Source: B10-G9 sp964627755 (GTDB lineage: Bacteria; Chloroflexota; Anaerolineae; Anaerolineales; UBA11858). Taken from it: a stretch of DNA of 64,000 nt. Numbering within the stretch: the stretch's first letter is position 1; the number at the start of each line of letters is the position of its first letter. A program made the translations under genes and the position numbers. Below are positions 28,144-36,973 of the stretch, in pieces. The DNA is taken from the NCBI GenBank assembly GCA_964627755.1, contig CAZVIH010000076.1:1-64000 (forward strand). Direction: 5' to 3'. The notes under the pieces were generated by a model that was not told the origin of the DNA, did no database searches, and worked only from the letters and a program-made list of their open reading frames with translations.

Positions 28144-29865
28144 ATGGATATTTTAACTAAAAAACAGAAAGAACTACTCAGCAGGGAGCGTGAACTGCTG
28201 AACAAGATCCAGATCACACTGGTGGAGTATGGTGTGGCTGAGAAAGATCAAAAAGCCTTGATGGATTCCATCCAGCAGCTGGATGATTTCTTTTTACTGG
28301 TTGTAGTTGGCGAATTTAATGCTGGTAAAAGCGCATTTATCAATGCCCTGATGGGAGAGAGCCTCCTGGAAGAGGGAGTAACCCCCACAACAACAAAAGT
28401 GAATATCCTGCGGTATGGGAAAGAGAAAGGCAAAAAGACCCTCTCCGAAAACGTCGAGAGCCTGATCCTGGATGCAGAATACTTAAAAGAGATCAGTATT
28501 GTTGATACTCCCGGGACCAACGCGATCGTTCGTGAACATGAGGAAATCACTTCCCTCTTTGTACCGCGATCTGATCTGATCCTGTTTGTCACATCAGCAG
28601 ACCGCCCTTATACAGAAAGTGAACGGATCTTCCTGGAACAGATCCAATCCTGGGGGAAGAAGGTTGTTCTGATCATCAACAAGATCGACAACCTGCAAAC
28701 CCCTGAGGCTTTGGATGAGATCCAGACTTATGTGGCAGAAAATGCCAAAAAGATCCTTAAGGTCGATCCAGAAATATTCCCGGTCAGCGCTCGGCAGGCA
28801 CTTAAGGCAAAAAGCGGTGAACCATCCCTGTGGGACGAAAGCCGGTTTGAGGCCCTGGAAAATTACATCCTGAAAACTCTAGATCAGGAAAGCCGCTTGA
28901 AGCTCAAACTGATGAACCCTCTCGGCGTTGGCAAACGACTGGCCAATCAGTATGGGGAGTTTTTTGAAGACCGTTTGGAAATACTGAAAGATGACCTGGC
29001 TTTGATCAAAGATGTTGAAGAGCAATTAATTGTTTTCCAGAAAGAAATGCTGGAAAGTTTTAATTTGAGAATATCAGATATCATTAAAATCCTGCTGGAA
29101 ATGGAACAAAGGGGAGAGGACTTTTTCTCTGAATATATCAGGCTGGCGCGGATCATTGACCTGATGAAAAAAGAAAAGATCCAGCAAATTTACGAGGATC
29201 AGGTTATTGCGAACGTTCCCGAGATGGTAGAAGCCAAGGTAACAGCGATCATAGACTGGCTGGTCGATGCTAATTTAAGACAGTGGCAAGCGATCACAAA
29301 CCATATTGCAGAAGGCCGACAAAAACACAAAGGCAGAATGGTTGGGGATATCGGCAATTTCATATATGACCGCGAACGTTTGATCACCAGTATTCGGGAT
29401 GAAGCTACCCGGGTGATCGATGGCTACGACAAGACCCGGGAGGCTGATGAGATCGCCCGCCGCTCCCAGAATGCTGTTGCTGCCACCGCTGCAATCAGCG
29501 CAGGCGCACTAGGACTGGGAACACTGGTAACCATCCTGGCGACCACTATGGCAGCTGATGTCACCGGCATTCTACTGGCTGGCGTTATGGCAGCTCTGGG
29601 GCTATTTATCATCCCAACCCGGCGCAGAAATGCCAAAAAAGAAATGCGCCAAAAAGTTGAGTCCATGCGGAACCAGCTTACAAAATCACTTACAGATCAT
29701 TTCAGCCATGAGATCGACCGCAGTCTGCAGGAGATTAGAGATACGATCACACCCTATACCAGGTTTATCAGGTCCGAAAACGAGAAGAATCAACAGGCTC
29801 ATCAGACCTTAAGAACCTATTTGACTGGGATTGTCCAGCTGATTGATGAGATCGAAAGCTTGTGA
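28144..29865 (+). CDS. Dynamin-family GTPase (bacterial dynamin-like protein)
   Basis: A 573-aa large GTPase. G1 is GEFNAGKSAFINAL, G2 includes the Thr pair in GVTPTTTKVN, G3 is VDTPGTN and G4 is NKID. The stalk region (about 250-430) is rich in charged helices. A hydrophobic hairpin (about 440-500: AAISAGALGLGTLV and GILLAGVMAALGLF) is the likely membrane paddle, followed by another helical segment. It may act in membrane remodelling or repair. Bacterial dynamins often occur as tandem pairs; only one is present here. The neighbouring dGTPase gene is 74 bp downstream. Confidence 0.87.
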   Translation: MDILTKKQKELLSRERELLNKIQITLVEYGVAEKDQKALMDSIQQLDDFFLLVVVGEFNAGKSAFINALMGESLLEEGVTPTTTKVNILRYGKEKGKKTLSENVESLILDAEYLKEISIVDTPGTNAIVREHEEITSLFVPRSDLILFVTSADRPYTESERIFLEQIQSWGKKVVLIINKIDNLQTPEALDEIQTYVAENAKKILKVDPEIFPVSARQALKAKSGEPSLWDESRFEALENYILKTLDQESRLKLKLMNPLGVGKRLANQYGEFFEDRLEILKDDLALIKDVEEQLIVFQKEMLESFNLRISDIIKILLEMEQRGEDFFSEYIRLARIIDLMKKEKIQQIYEDQVIANVPEMVEAKVTAIIDWLVDANLRQWQAITNHIAEGRQKHKGRMVGDIGNFIYDRERLITSIRDEATRVIDGYDKTREADEIARRSQNAVAATAAISAGALGLGTLVTILATTMAADVTGILLAGVMAALGLFIIPTRRRNAKKEMRQKVESMRNQLTKSLTDHFSHEIDRSLQEIRDTITPYTRFIRSENEKNQQAHQTLRTYLTGIVQLIDEIESL

Positions 29866-29939
29866 TAGGTGAAGTTGATAGTCAGATAAGCCTGAATTAG
29901 ACTTGTTCTGTTGAATAACCTGGGGAAAGCGAGGAAAAT

Positions 29940-31091
29940 ATGTCGATTAAACGAGAAAAGCGTGAAAAGCTGGAAGATTATTGCCTGGCTCCCTATGGAA
30001 TCCGAAGCAAAGACAGCAAAGGGCGGAAATATCCTGACGACGAACCAATTTATCGTACCGCCTTTCAACGTGATCGTGACAGGGTTTTGCATACCACAGC
30101 TTTCCGCCGCCTGGAATATAAAACCCAGGTTTTCCTCAATACTGAGGGAGACTATTACCGCACCAGATTAACCCACACACTGGAAGTGGCTCAGATTGGT
30201 CGAACGGTTGCCCTGGCTCTGGGGGCTAACGAAGATCTTGAAGAGGCGATCTGCCTGGCCCACGATCTGGGACATTCCCCCTTCGGTCATTCTGGAGAGC
30301 GAATCCTGGATCAGCTCATGGAAGATCAGGGAGGGTTTGACCACAATAAACAATCCTTACGCATCGTAACCAAGCTGGAAAAACGGTTTGAGAATTTTCC
30401 CGGCCTCAATCTGACCTGGGAAACCCGGGAAGGTATTGTAAAACATGAGACCGAATATGACATCTCTGACGCCGAGGATTATGATCCCGAACTGCGAGGT
30501 CACCTCGAAGCCCAGATTGCCAATGCCGCGGATGAACTGGCTTACTCAGCTCACGATCTGGATGATGGGCTCCGGTCAGGATTGATTTCAACATCTCAAT
30601 TAAATGACCTGGAACTGTGGAAAATACTCATAAAGAGTGTGGGATGGAAAGGAAATCATCTTAATGAACTGGACCGGAAACGAGTCATTCGCAGGATGAT
30701 CGGCATTGAGGTCAGGGACCTGATTGAAACCACTGACAAAAAAATCGAGAAGAGCGGCATCACCTCAGTTGAAGATCTGCAAAAACTTTCCTATAATGTG
30801 ATCTCTTTCAGCGATGAGGTGAAAAAGAACAACCGGGAATTGAAAGATTTCCTCTTTACGAATCTATATAAGAATCACCGGGTAGTTCGTATGCAGGTCA
30901 AAGCGGAGGGGATCATCAGCGATCTGTTCACTGCCTATGAAAAGAATCCCCTGATGCTGCCGGAACACATCCAGACCGGGATCGAGAAAAAAGGGCTTCA
31001 GCGATCAATCTGTGATTATATTGCAGGCATGACAGATCGGTATGCAGTTGAAGAACACCAAAAGTTATTTGACCCAACTCAAAGGCCCTAA
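29940..31091 (+). CDS. Deoxyguanosinetriphosphate triphosphohydrolase-like protein
   Basis: A 383-aa HD-domain enzyme that would hydrolyse dNTPs to deoxynucleosides and triphosphate. The N-terminal DRDRVLHTTAFRRLEYKTQV and RTRLTHTLEVAQIGR are typical of the family. The metal-binding HD is in LAHDLGHSPFGHSGE and the last Asp in AYSAHDLDDGL. It belongs to the shorter dGTPase type 2 group, so dNTP specificity may be broad. GAGG precedes the ATG. greA follows after 23 bp, likely in the same transcript. Confidence 0.93.
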   Translation: MSIKREKREKLEDYCLAPYGIRSKDSKGRKYPDDEPIYRTAFQRDRDRVLHTTAFRRLEYKTQVFLNTEGDYYRTRLTHTLEVAQIGRTVALALGANEDLEEAICLAHDLGHSPFGHSGERILDQLMEDQGGFDHNKQSLRIVTKLEKRFENFPGLNLTWETREGIVKHETEYDISDAEDYDPELRGHLEAQIANAADELAYSAHDLDDGLRSGLISTSQLNDLELWKILIKSVGWKGNHLNELDRKRVIRRMIGIEVRDLIETTDKKIEKSGITSVEDLQKLSYNVISFSDEVKKNNRELKDFLFTNLYKNHRVVRMQVKAEGIISDLFTAYEKNPLMLPEHIQTGIEKKGLQRSICDYIAGMTDRYAVEEHQKLFDPTQRP

Positions 31092-31114
31092 ACATCAGAT
31101 TGAAGGAATGAAAA

Positions 31115-31588
31115 ATGCAGGATGGAGAAAAAATCTACTTAACAAAAGAAGGTAAAGAGAAGCTGCAGCGCGAGCTGGCAGATCTTGAAGGACCTCAGCG
31201 GCAAGATATCGCCGCCCGTTTAAAATCAGCTATTGAAATGGGTGACCTATCAGAAAATGCTGATTATCACAAAGCTAAAGAAGATCAGGGTTTCCTGGAA
31301 GGGAAAATACTGGAGATCAAGTATACACTTGACTTAGCCATTATCGTGGAAGATAACATTAAAGGGCAGGATAAAGTCGGGGTAGGATGTAAGGTCACTG
31401 TCCAAGAAGAGGATCTTCCCCCTGAGACTTATTATCTGGTTGGCGGCAGGGAAGCGGATCCCGCACAGAATAAGATCTCACATGTCTCACCTATTGGTAG
31501 CGCTCTGATGGATAAAGAAGTGGGTGAAATAGTTGAGATTAAAACCCCAGGGGGAAAATACTCGGTCAAGGTCCTTAATATTCAATAG
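31115..31588 (+). CDS. greA: Transcription elongation factor GreA
   Basis: A 157-aa factor that enters the RNA polymerase secondary channel and stimulates cleavage of backtracked RNA. The N-terminal coiled coil runs over residues 1-75, with the acidic tip GDLSENADYHKAKE. The C-terminal FKBP-like domain contains SPIGSALMDKEVGE. AAGGA lies upstream of the ATG. The IS element begins 54 bp after the stop, and no clear terminator remains between them. Confidence 0.96.
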   Translation: MQDGEKIYLTKEGKEKLQRELADLEGPQRQDIAARLKSAIEMGDLSENADYHKAKEDQGFLEGKILEIKYTLDLAIIVEDNIKGQDKVGVGCKVTVQEEDLPPETYYLVGGREADPAQNKISHVSPIGSALMDKEVGEIVEIKTPGGKYSVKVLNIQ

Positions 31589-31641
31589 TTAAAATGATTT
31601 GATCAGGACGTTAAATAATAATCCCGGAGTTATTGTTGGAC

Positions 31642-31662
31642 TGAACCCTAAAAACAGGACAC
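31642..31662. repeat. Left terminal inverted repeat of the IS
   Basis: It begins TGAACCCTAAAAA and ends GACAC, matching the right end in reverse complement at about 17 of 21 positions. Confidence 0.85.
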
Positions 31663-31737
31663 AAAAATAAGACACCTCTCGTACAATCATGAAGTGCACC
31701 CAATAGACAAGACACAAAAAGAAAGCCCCTGAAGAGA

Positions 31738-32547
31738 TCACATAGACAGGCACCTGATTTGATAGGGTGTCTGTCTTGTTTTCAATTGTATCCTCTCGTA
31801 ATTGTAAAAGTGGATATATTGATCAACAACCTCCTTAGTTTTCTTGAAAGATAGGATCTCAAAACGCTGTAGTGCTTCTTCTTTGAGGTGACCAAAGAAG
31901 TTTTCCATAGGGGCATTGTCCCAACAATTTCCACGCCGAGACATTGAGGGAGTAATGTTATACTCCTTAGTAAGGACAAAATACTTTTTGGATGCGTATT
32001 GGAGTCCTTGGTCACTGTGGAGGATCAGTCCATCAGTGACCTTTTCTTTTTCTTTAGCTTTTTTCAGAGTATTAGTAACCAGGTCAATGGATAGCTGACG
32101 CCCTAACCGATAAGCGACGATGAAACCATCGAATAGATCCTTGATGGTGGAAAGGTACGCCCATCCTTCTTTGGTAGAGATGTACGTAATATCTGTGACC
32201 CACTTCTGATTGGGCTTGTCAGCCTTGAAGTCTCTGTTGAGGATGTTTTCATAGCGATGATGGATATCATATTGGTTCAGCTTCTTGAAGACCTTCCTTT
32301 TCCTGGCGACAGAGCGAATATTCATCTTATTCATCAGGCGTAAAACGGCCTTATGATTGATCCTGGTATTTGTGTTCTGCTGGATCCAGATAGTAACTCT
32401 GCGATAACCATATGTTCTGTGTGACTTCTCCCAGACTTCCTTGATCAGTTTCATTCGCATAGTGTCTTTATCACCCAGATCGATCCTTTTCCACCAGGCA
32501 TAATATGCAGCTCGCGATATTTGTAAGAATTCACACATAGCCTTCAC
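31738..32547 (-). CDS. IS3-family transposase OrfB (DDE integrase domain)
   Basis: A 269-aa rve-type transposase. The DDE triad is visible as Asp in WVTDITYI, Asp in LILHSDQG and Glu in PMENFFGHLKEE. As in other IS150-group elements the functional enzyme is probably an OrfAB fusion made by -1 frameshifting: the orfB frame stays open upstream of its GTG back to the slippery A7, and the upstream residues (IPYRYAS...QEEFQVKAMCEF) resemble normal OrfB N termini. The GTG start overlaps the orfA stop (GTGA). Confidence 0.93.
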   Translation of the reverse strand: MKAMCEFLQISRAAYYAWWKRIDLGDKDTMRMKLIKEVWEKSHRTYGYRRVTIWIQQNTNTRINHKAVLRLMNKMNIRSVARKRKVFKKLNQYDIHHRYENILNRDFKADKPNQKWVTDITYISTKEGWAYLSTIKDLFDGFIVAYRLGRQLSIDLVTNTLKKAKEKEKVTDGLILHSDQGLQYASKKYFVLTKEYNITPSMSRRGNCWDNAPMENFFGHLKEEALQRFEILSFKKTKEVVDQYIHFYNYERIQLKTRQTPYQIRCLSM

Positions 32548-32891
32548 CTGGAATTCTTCCTGGTAGTGATGGATGGCCCGATATTGCGCTTCGCGAGCAT
32601 ATGTTGATGCATATCGGTATGGTATTTTTTTAGTAAGGCGTTCTCCATGCGCAATCTTTCAATTTCAGTTTGTGCATTTTCCGGGGATTTGCGAGGGCGC
32701 CCTTTTGGCTTGTTGAAAGCTGCGATGCCTTCTCGTCGATATTGTCGAACCCAAACCTTCACCCTGTCCTTGCTTTTTAACCCAAATTCTTCTTTGATTT
32801 GATTGTATGTTTTTCCCTCCTCTAGGAACATCTCTATTGCTCTTAATTTCAATTCTTTTGGATAATGTTTCATTCCTTTGATGCCTGCCAT
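32544..32891 (-). CDS. IS3-family OrfA (HTH and leucine zipper)
   Basis: A 115-aa protein with a helix-turn-helix (YNQIKEEFGLKSKDRVKVWV) that would bind the terminal repeats. A leucine-zipper-like helix follows (EIERLRMENALLKK) for oligomerisation with OrfB. The ATG has a strong AGGAGGTG ribosome binding site, which lies inside a hairpin. The slippery run is at the end of the zipper segment. Confidence 0.9.
   Translation of the reverse strand: MAGIKGMKHYPKELKLRAIEMFLEEGKTYNQIKEEFGLKSKDRVKVWVRQYRREGIAAFNKPKGRPRKSPENAQTEIERLRMENALLKKYHTDMHQHMLAKRNIGPSITTRKNSR
32625..32631 (-). promoter_or_regulatory. Programmed -1 frameshift site (A AAA AAA)
   Basis: Within orfA the codons CTA AAA AAA give the heptamer A-AAA-AAA. 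A -1 slip here enters the orfB frame with no stop before MCEF, giving an OrfAB fusion. The site type and position are as known for IS150 and IS911. Confidence 0.75.
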
Positions 32892-32895
32892 AAAA

Positions 32896-32934
32896 AAACA
32901 CCTCCTGTTTTTGATTTTCTCACAGGGGGTGTTT
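32896..32934 (-). promoter_or_regulatory. Hairpin covering the orfA ribosome binding site
   Basis: Arms 32896-32908 and 32922-32934 are 13 nt each with one mismatch in the minus-strand RNA. The downstream arm contains AGGAGGTG, the orfA Shine-Dalgarno. Transcripts entering from outside, for example read-through from mutS, would fold and hide the site. Promoters inside the arm would not make the full hairpin. Confidence 0.6.
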
Positions 32935-32940
32935 CTTTTC

Positions 32941-32961
32941 GTGTCTATTTTTTGGGGTTCA
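32941..32961. repeat. Right terminal inverted repeat of the IS
   Basis: It begins GTGTC and ends GGGGTTCA, the reverse complement of the left end apart from about four mismatches. Confidence 0.85.
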
Positions 32962-33012
32962 GTTCAAATTGGCCAGGAGCTTTTATTTTATGGAATATTC
33001 ACTGCCTTTTGA

Positions 33013-35616
33013 TCATTCTTCAGTTTGATCATCTTGATCAGCTAGATATTTTTTCTTCCAGTTGAACAACAGATTTAATGCCTCCAGGGGACTGAGTTCA
33101 TTCATATCCAGCTTCCGCAATTCACCTAACAGCGGATTGGTTTTGGGGAATAAGGCCATCTGTTGGGGACTCTCCATATCCTGGGTGACTGCTTTGCCAG
33201 AAGACTTCTCAAGCTGCTGCAAGATCTCTTCCGCGCGCTGAGTCACAGTTGACGGCATACCGGCGATTTGGGCTACATGAATCCCGTAGGATTTATCTGC
33301 TCCTCCAGCAGCGATTTTATACAAGAAAACGACCTTGCCATCAATTTCGCTAACAGAAACCCGATAATTCCTGATCCCGGGCAGCAGATCTGGCAATTCG
33401 GTCAATTCGTGGTAATGAGTTGCAAAAAGGGTTTTAGCTCTTTTTGCAGGATGGTTGTGAATATATTCAATCACAGCCCAGGCGATGGAAACCCCGTCAT
33501 AAGTGCTTGTACCTCGCCCTATCTCATCCAAAATCAATAAACTGCGTGAAGTTGCATGGTTAAGGATATTGGCTGTCTCAACCATCTCAACCATGAAAGT
33601 AGATTGCCCGGCGTGGATCTCATCCTGGGCGCCGATCCGGGTAAATATGCGATCAATCAAACCGATCTTCGCAGCCTCAGCCGGCACGTAGCTGCCCATT
33701 TGAGCCAATAATACGATTAAAGCGACCTGTCTCAGGAATGTTGATTTTCCTGACATATTAGGGCCGGTCAATATCCGAATCCGTTCTCCCATTTCGAATA
33801 TTGTGTCATTGGGAACAAAACCAGTTCCACTCAGAGTTCGTTCAACAACCGGATGCCGTCCACCAGTGATCTCCAGCAAATCTTCTTCGACTACTTCCGG
33901 GCAGACATATCCCTGGCTTGCCGCAGTTTCAGCCAGTGAGGCCAGAACATCTAGATAAGCCAAGACCCGGGCGGTTTTCAACATTCGGTCTACTTGGACA
34001 GTCAGCCGTTCACAAACCTCCAGGAATATGCTTCTTTCGATTTCTTTGATCTGGTCTTCAGCATTAAAGACTTTGATCTCATAGTCTTTTAGCTCTGGGG
34101 TGACGTATCTCTCAGCATTCACAAGGGTTTGTTTGCGAATATAATGTTCCGGGACAAGCTCTGATTTAGCTCTGGTCACTTCGATATAATATCCAAATAT
34201 TTTATTGTGGCTCACCTTCAGAGTTTCAATTCCGGTTTTTTTTCTCTCAACTGACTCCAGGTTGGCAATCCAATCCCGGGCATGTTTTGTGGAGGAAAGG
34301 GTTTGGTCCAGTTCTTCTGAATAACCTGTTTTTATAATGCCGATTTTTCCCAGCACTGCAGGCGGATCTTCCTCAATCGCAGAATTGATCAATTCAAAAG
34401 CATCTGAGCAAAGGGAGAAATTGCCAAAGAGTTCTCCTAAATATGTACCAGCCTCAAATTCATCTGGCAATAAGGATCGCAGACCAGGAAGTTGGGCCAA
34501 TGTTTCCCTAATGCCTACCAGGTCACGTGGTTGGGCAGTCCCACCGCTAACCCTGTTGGCTAATCTCTCCAGGTCCTGGAAGACCTTGAGTTTTTCTCTC
34601 AATTCCGCCCGAAGCAATCCATCATTATAAAATACGGTCACTCCTTGATGCCTTTTTCTGATATTCTTCACATCCAAGAGAGGTTTGCTGACCCATTGCC
34701 TAATCAATCGTTTTCCCATGGGTGTTACAGTTTGGTCGAGTATTCCCAAGAGGGATCCAGCCGCAGTCCCAGCCCGAATGGTCTCTGTCAACTCCAGGTT
34801 TCTGCGCGTTGCCGCATCCAGGGTCATGAACTCTTCCAAACTGTACTTAGTTAAACTGGTCAGTAATTTCAGCGAATCTGCCCTGGTTTGGGCCAGATAC
34901 TGGAGGATAGCCCCTGCTGCCCTGATAGCAGATGGAAAACCTCGCACGCCATATCCATCCAGCGTTTTTACCTTAAAATGGGTCTGCAGCACATCAATAC
35001 AGCGTTGCTCTTCAAAACGCCAGGCAGGGAACGAAGTAAAATGAGTTTGTAGGCCCTCGCCATCGATTTCCGTGTTTTCCGGTAATAAGGTTTCTGCTGG
35101 GTTTAATCGTAAGAGTTCTGACCGTATCAGATCTTCCAGATGGTTTTCCTGGATTTCTGTTACTGCGAATTCTCCAGTTGTGATATCAACATATGCGATC
35201 CCGGCTCGATTTTCATCATATACCAGGCTGACGAGATAATTATTTCCATCACCTGGAAGCAAACTTGATTCCAGGATCGTACCTGGCGTGATCACCCGGA
35301 CAACTTCCCTGGGCATTAATCCATTAACTGGGACATCACCGATCTGTTCACAAATAGCAACGTGGTAACCCTTATCGATCAAACGTGATAAATAATTCTC
35401 TGCTGCATGATGGGGGATTCCAGCCAGGGGAACCCTGGTACCTTTGCCAACATTACGGGAAGTCAAAACAATATCCAGAACTCGCGACACTATTTCAGCG
35501 TCTTCATCAAAGGTTTCATAAAAATCCCCCAACCGAAAGAAAATGATTGTTCCAGGGTATTGTTTTTTAATATCCAGGTATTGCCTTCTTACTGGAGTAT
35601 CTCGTTCTTTGGACAT
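33013..35616 (-). CDS. mutS: DNA mismatch repair protein MutS
   Basis: An 867-aa mismatch-recognition ATPase. The N-terminal mismatch-binding motif is GDFYETF, with the Phe and Glu that contact the mispaired base. Walker A is GPNMSGKST, Walker B lies in LLILDEIGRGTST, and the C-terminal dimerisation tail is present. TAGAAT ends 6 nt before the ATG, with TTGTGA 17 bp further upstream, so the mRNA is probably leaderless. The IS lies directly downstream in the same orientation. mutL is not in the window. Confidence 0.97.
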   Translation of the reverse strand: MSKERDTPVRRQYLDIKKQYPGTIIFFRLGDFYETFDEDAEIVSRVLDIVLTSRNVGKGTRVPLAGIPHHAAENYLSRLIDKGYHVAICEQIGDVPVNGLMPREVVRVITPGTILESSLLPGDGNNYLVSLVYDENRAGIAYVDITTGEFAVTEIQENHLEDLIRSELLRLNPAETLLPENTEIDGEGLQTHFTSFPAWRFEEQRCIDVLQTHFKVKTLDGYGVRGFPSAIRAAGAILQYLAQTRADSLKLLTSLTKYSLEEFMTLDAATRRNLELTETIRAGTAAGSLLGILDQTVTPMGKRLIRQWVSKPLLDVKNIRKRHQGVTVFYNDGLLRAELREKLKVFQDLERLANRVSGGTAQPRDLVGIRETLAQLPGLRSLLPDEFEAGTYLGELFGNFSLCSDAFELINSAIEEDPPAVLGKIGIIKTGYSEELDQTLSSTKHARDWIANLESVERKKTGIETLKVSHNKIFGYYIEVTRAKSELVPEHYIRKQTLVNAERYVTPELKDYEIKVFNAEDQIKEIERSIFLEVCERLTVQVDRMLKTARVLAYLDVLASLAETAASQGYVCPEVVEEDLLEITGGRHPVVERTLSGTGFVPNDTIFEMGERIRILTGPNMSGKSTFLRQVALIVLLAQMGSYVPAEAAKIGLIDRIFTRIGAQDEIHAGQSTFMVEMVETANILNHATSRSLLILDEIGRGTSTYDGVSIAWAVIEYIHNHPAKRAKTLFATHYHELTELPDLLPGIRNYRVSVSEIDGKVVFLYKIAAGGADKSYGIHVAQIAGMPSTVTQRAEEILQQLEKSSGKAVTQDMESPQQMALFPKTNPLLGELRKLDMNELSPLEALNLLFNWKKKYLADQDDQTEE

Positions 35617-35622
35617 GACCCA

Positions 35623-35651
35623 ATTCTATATTGAGAGGGGGTAAATCACAA
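35623..35651 (-). promoter_or_regulatory. Promoter of mutS, leaderless
   Basis: On the minus strand TTGTGA (35651-35646), a 17-bp spacer and TAGAAT (35628-35623) are followed by six bases and the ATG. No Shine-Dalgarno is present. Confidence 0.6.
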
Positions 35652-35711
35652 GGGATAAAGTCATCCATCGTTTGAACTCAAAATAAAAGATGAAAATTTA
35701 GATCAAAGAAC

Positions 35712-35741
35712 TTGTTTTTTTCAAGACACATGTTGTATAAT
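35712..35741 (+). promoter_or_regulatory. Promoter of the ugpC-like ATPase gene
   Basis: TTGTTT (35712-35717) and TATAAT (35736-35741) are 18 bp apart. The leader is about 48 nt and carries AAAGGAG before the ATG. Confidence 0.6.
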
Positions 35742-35796
35742 AATTTCCGTATGTAAACCATCCGCCTAAATAACTTTTTAAAAGGAGAAGAGCTTC

Positions 35797-36897
35797 ATGG
35801 CTAGCGTTAAGTATGAACACGTATATAAGCGTTTTGACGATGTAGTTGCCGTCAACGACCTCACTCTTGAAGTTGAGGATAAGGAATTCCTGGTATTAGT
35901 TGGTCCTTCGGGCTGCGGGAAATCCACAGCGCTTAGGTTGCTAGCTGGCCTGGAAGAAATCTCTGAAGGAACCCTGATAATCGGTGACCGCGTTGTGAAT
36001 GATGTCGCACCCAAAGACCGTGATATCGCGATGGTGTTCCAAAGTTATGCTCTCTACCCCCATATGTCGGTTTATGACAACATGGCATTTGGATTAAAGC
36101 TGAGAGACTATCCCAAAGACCAGATCGCCGAACGAGTCAATAATGCAGCTGAGATATTGGGCATCACAGCCCTACTGGAAAGAAAACCGCGCCAGCTCTC
36201 TGGTGGACAGCGTCAGCGTGTTGCCCTGGGTCGGGCTATTGTCCGTGATCCCCAGGTTTTCCTGCTCGACGAACCTCTTTCCAACCTGGATGCGAAACTT
36301 CGCGTTCAAACCCGAGCGGAAATTACCAAACTGCATAAACGATTGGAAACCACTTTCATTTATGTGACTCACGACCAAACGGAAGCCATGACCATGGCCA
36401 GCCGGATTGCTGTCATGAATCATGGTGTGTTAATGCAGATCGACTCCCCTCAAAACTTATACGATAGCCCGAATAACCTCTTTGTGGCTGGATTCATCGG
36501 TTCTCCTGCCATGAACTTCTTTAATTCAGAGCTTGTCCAGGAAGGCGAGGATATTGTTGTTAAAACTGAATCTTTTGCAGTAAAAGTACCACCAGCCCGC
36601 CGGGCTTCATTAAAGAATCATGTTGGTAAAACTGTTGTATTTGGACTGCGCCCCGAAGACATTCACGATCCCAACTTCGCCCCTCCCGCAATTATTGCTC
36701 AAAACGTGGAGACCGTTGTTGACCTCACCGAATTGATGGGTAATGAGATCTTCCTGTTCTTAAAAAGTGGCGAGGATGAATATGTTGCCCGTGTTGACCC
36801 CCGCACAAGCTACAAGATGGGTGATAAGGTCACCATGGCCTTCAACATGAATAACATGCACATTTTTGACAAGGAAACTGAGCAGGTAGTCCGGTAA
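35797..36897 (+). CDS. ugpC: ABC transporter ATP-binding protein, UgpC/MsmX/MalK type
   Basis: A 366-aa ATPase of the carbohydrate/glycerol-phosphate importer class. Walker A is GPSGCGKST, the signature is LSGGQRQR, Walker B is VFLLDEPLSNLDAKLR and the switch is VTHDQ. Residues about 240-366 form the regulatory TOBE/OB region. No permease or binding protein lies nearby, so it may be a shared ATPase serving several sugar importers, as MsmX does. The gene is monocistronic: a strong promoter precedes it and a terminator-like hairpin follows. Confidence 0.92.
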   Translation: MASVKYEHVYKRFDDVVAVNDLTLEVEDKEFLVLVGPSGCGKSTALRLLAGLEEISEGTLIIGDRVVNDVAPKDRDIAMVFQSYALYPHMSVYDNMAFGLKLRDYPKDQIAERVNNAAEILGITALLERKPRQLSGGQRQRVALGRAIVRDPQVFLLDEPLSNLDAKLRVQTRAEITKLHKRLETTFIYVTHDQTEAMTMASRIAVMNHGVLMQIDSPQNLYDSPNNLFVAGFIGSPAMNFFNSELVQEGEDIVVKTESFAVKVPPARRASLKNHVGKTVVFGLRPEDIHDPNFAPPAIIAQNVETVVDLTELMGNEIFLFLKSGEDEYVARVDPRTSYKMGDKVTMAFNMNNMHIFDKETEQVVR

Positions 36898-36922
36898 GAG
36901 ATATAGAAAACAAGTAAACCTA

Positions 36923-36958
36923 ACATCTCCTCGCCGACTGCTTGCGAGGAGATGTTTT
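36923..36958 (+). terminator. Terminator-like hairpin between ugpC and apgM
   Basis: A perfect 12-bp stem, ACATCTCCTCGC (36923-36934) with GCGAGGAGATGT (36944-36955), is followed by TTTT. It ends only 15 nt before the apgM start, so apgM either depends on read-through or uses a promoter overlapping the hairpin. Confidence 0.75.
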
Positions 36959-36973
36959 CATGTAGGAGGAAAA

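Larger units (their letters stand above)
31642..32961 (-). mobile_element. IS3-family insertion sequence (IS150-like), 1320 bp
   Basis: The element is bounded by imperfect 21-bp inverted repeats. Both ends begin TGAACCC, share an A5 tract and finish GACAC, with four or so mismatches. It carries orfA and orfB in the usual IS3 arrangement, both on the minus strand. It sits between convergent greA and mutS and disrupts neither. I could not find a convincing direct target duplication next to the repeats (left flank GAC, right flank GTT). Both orfs look intact, so the element may still be active. Confidence 0.92.
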
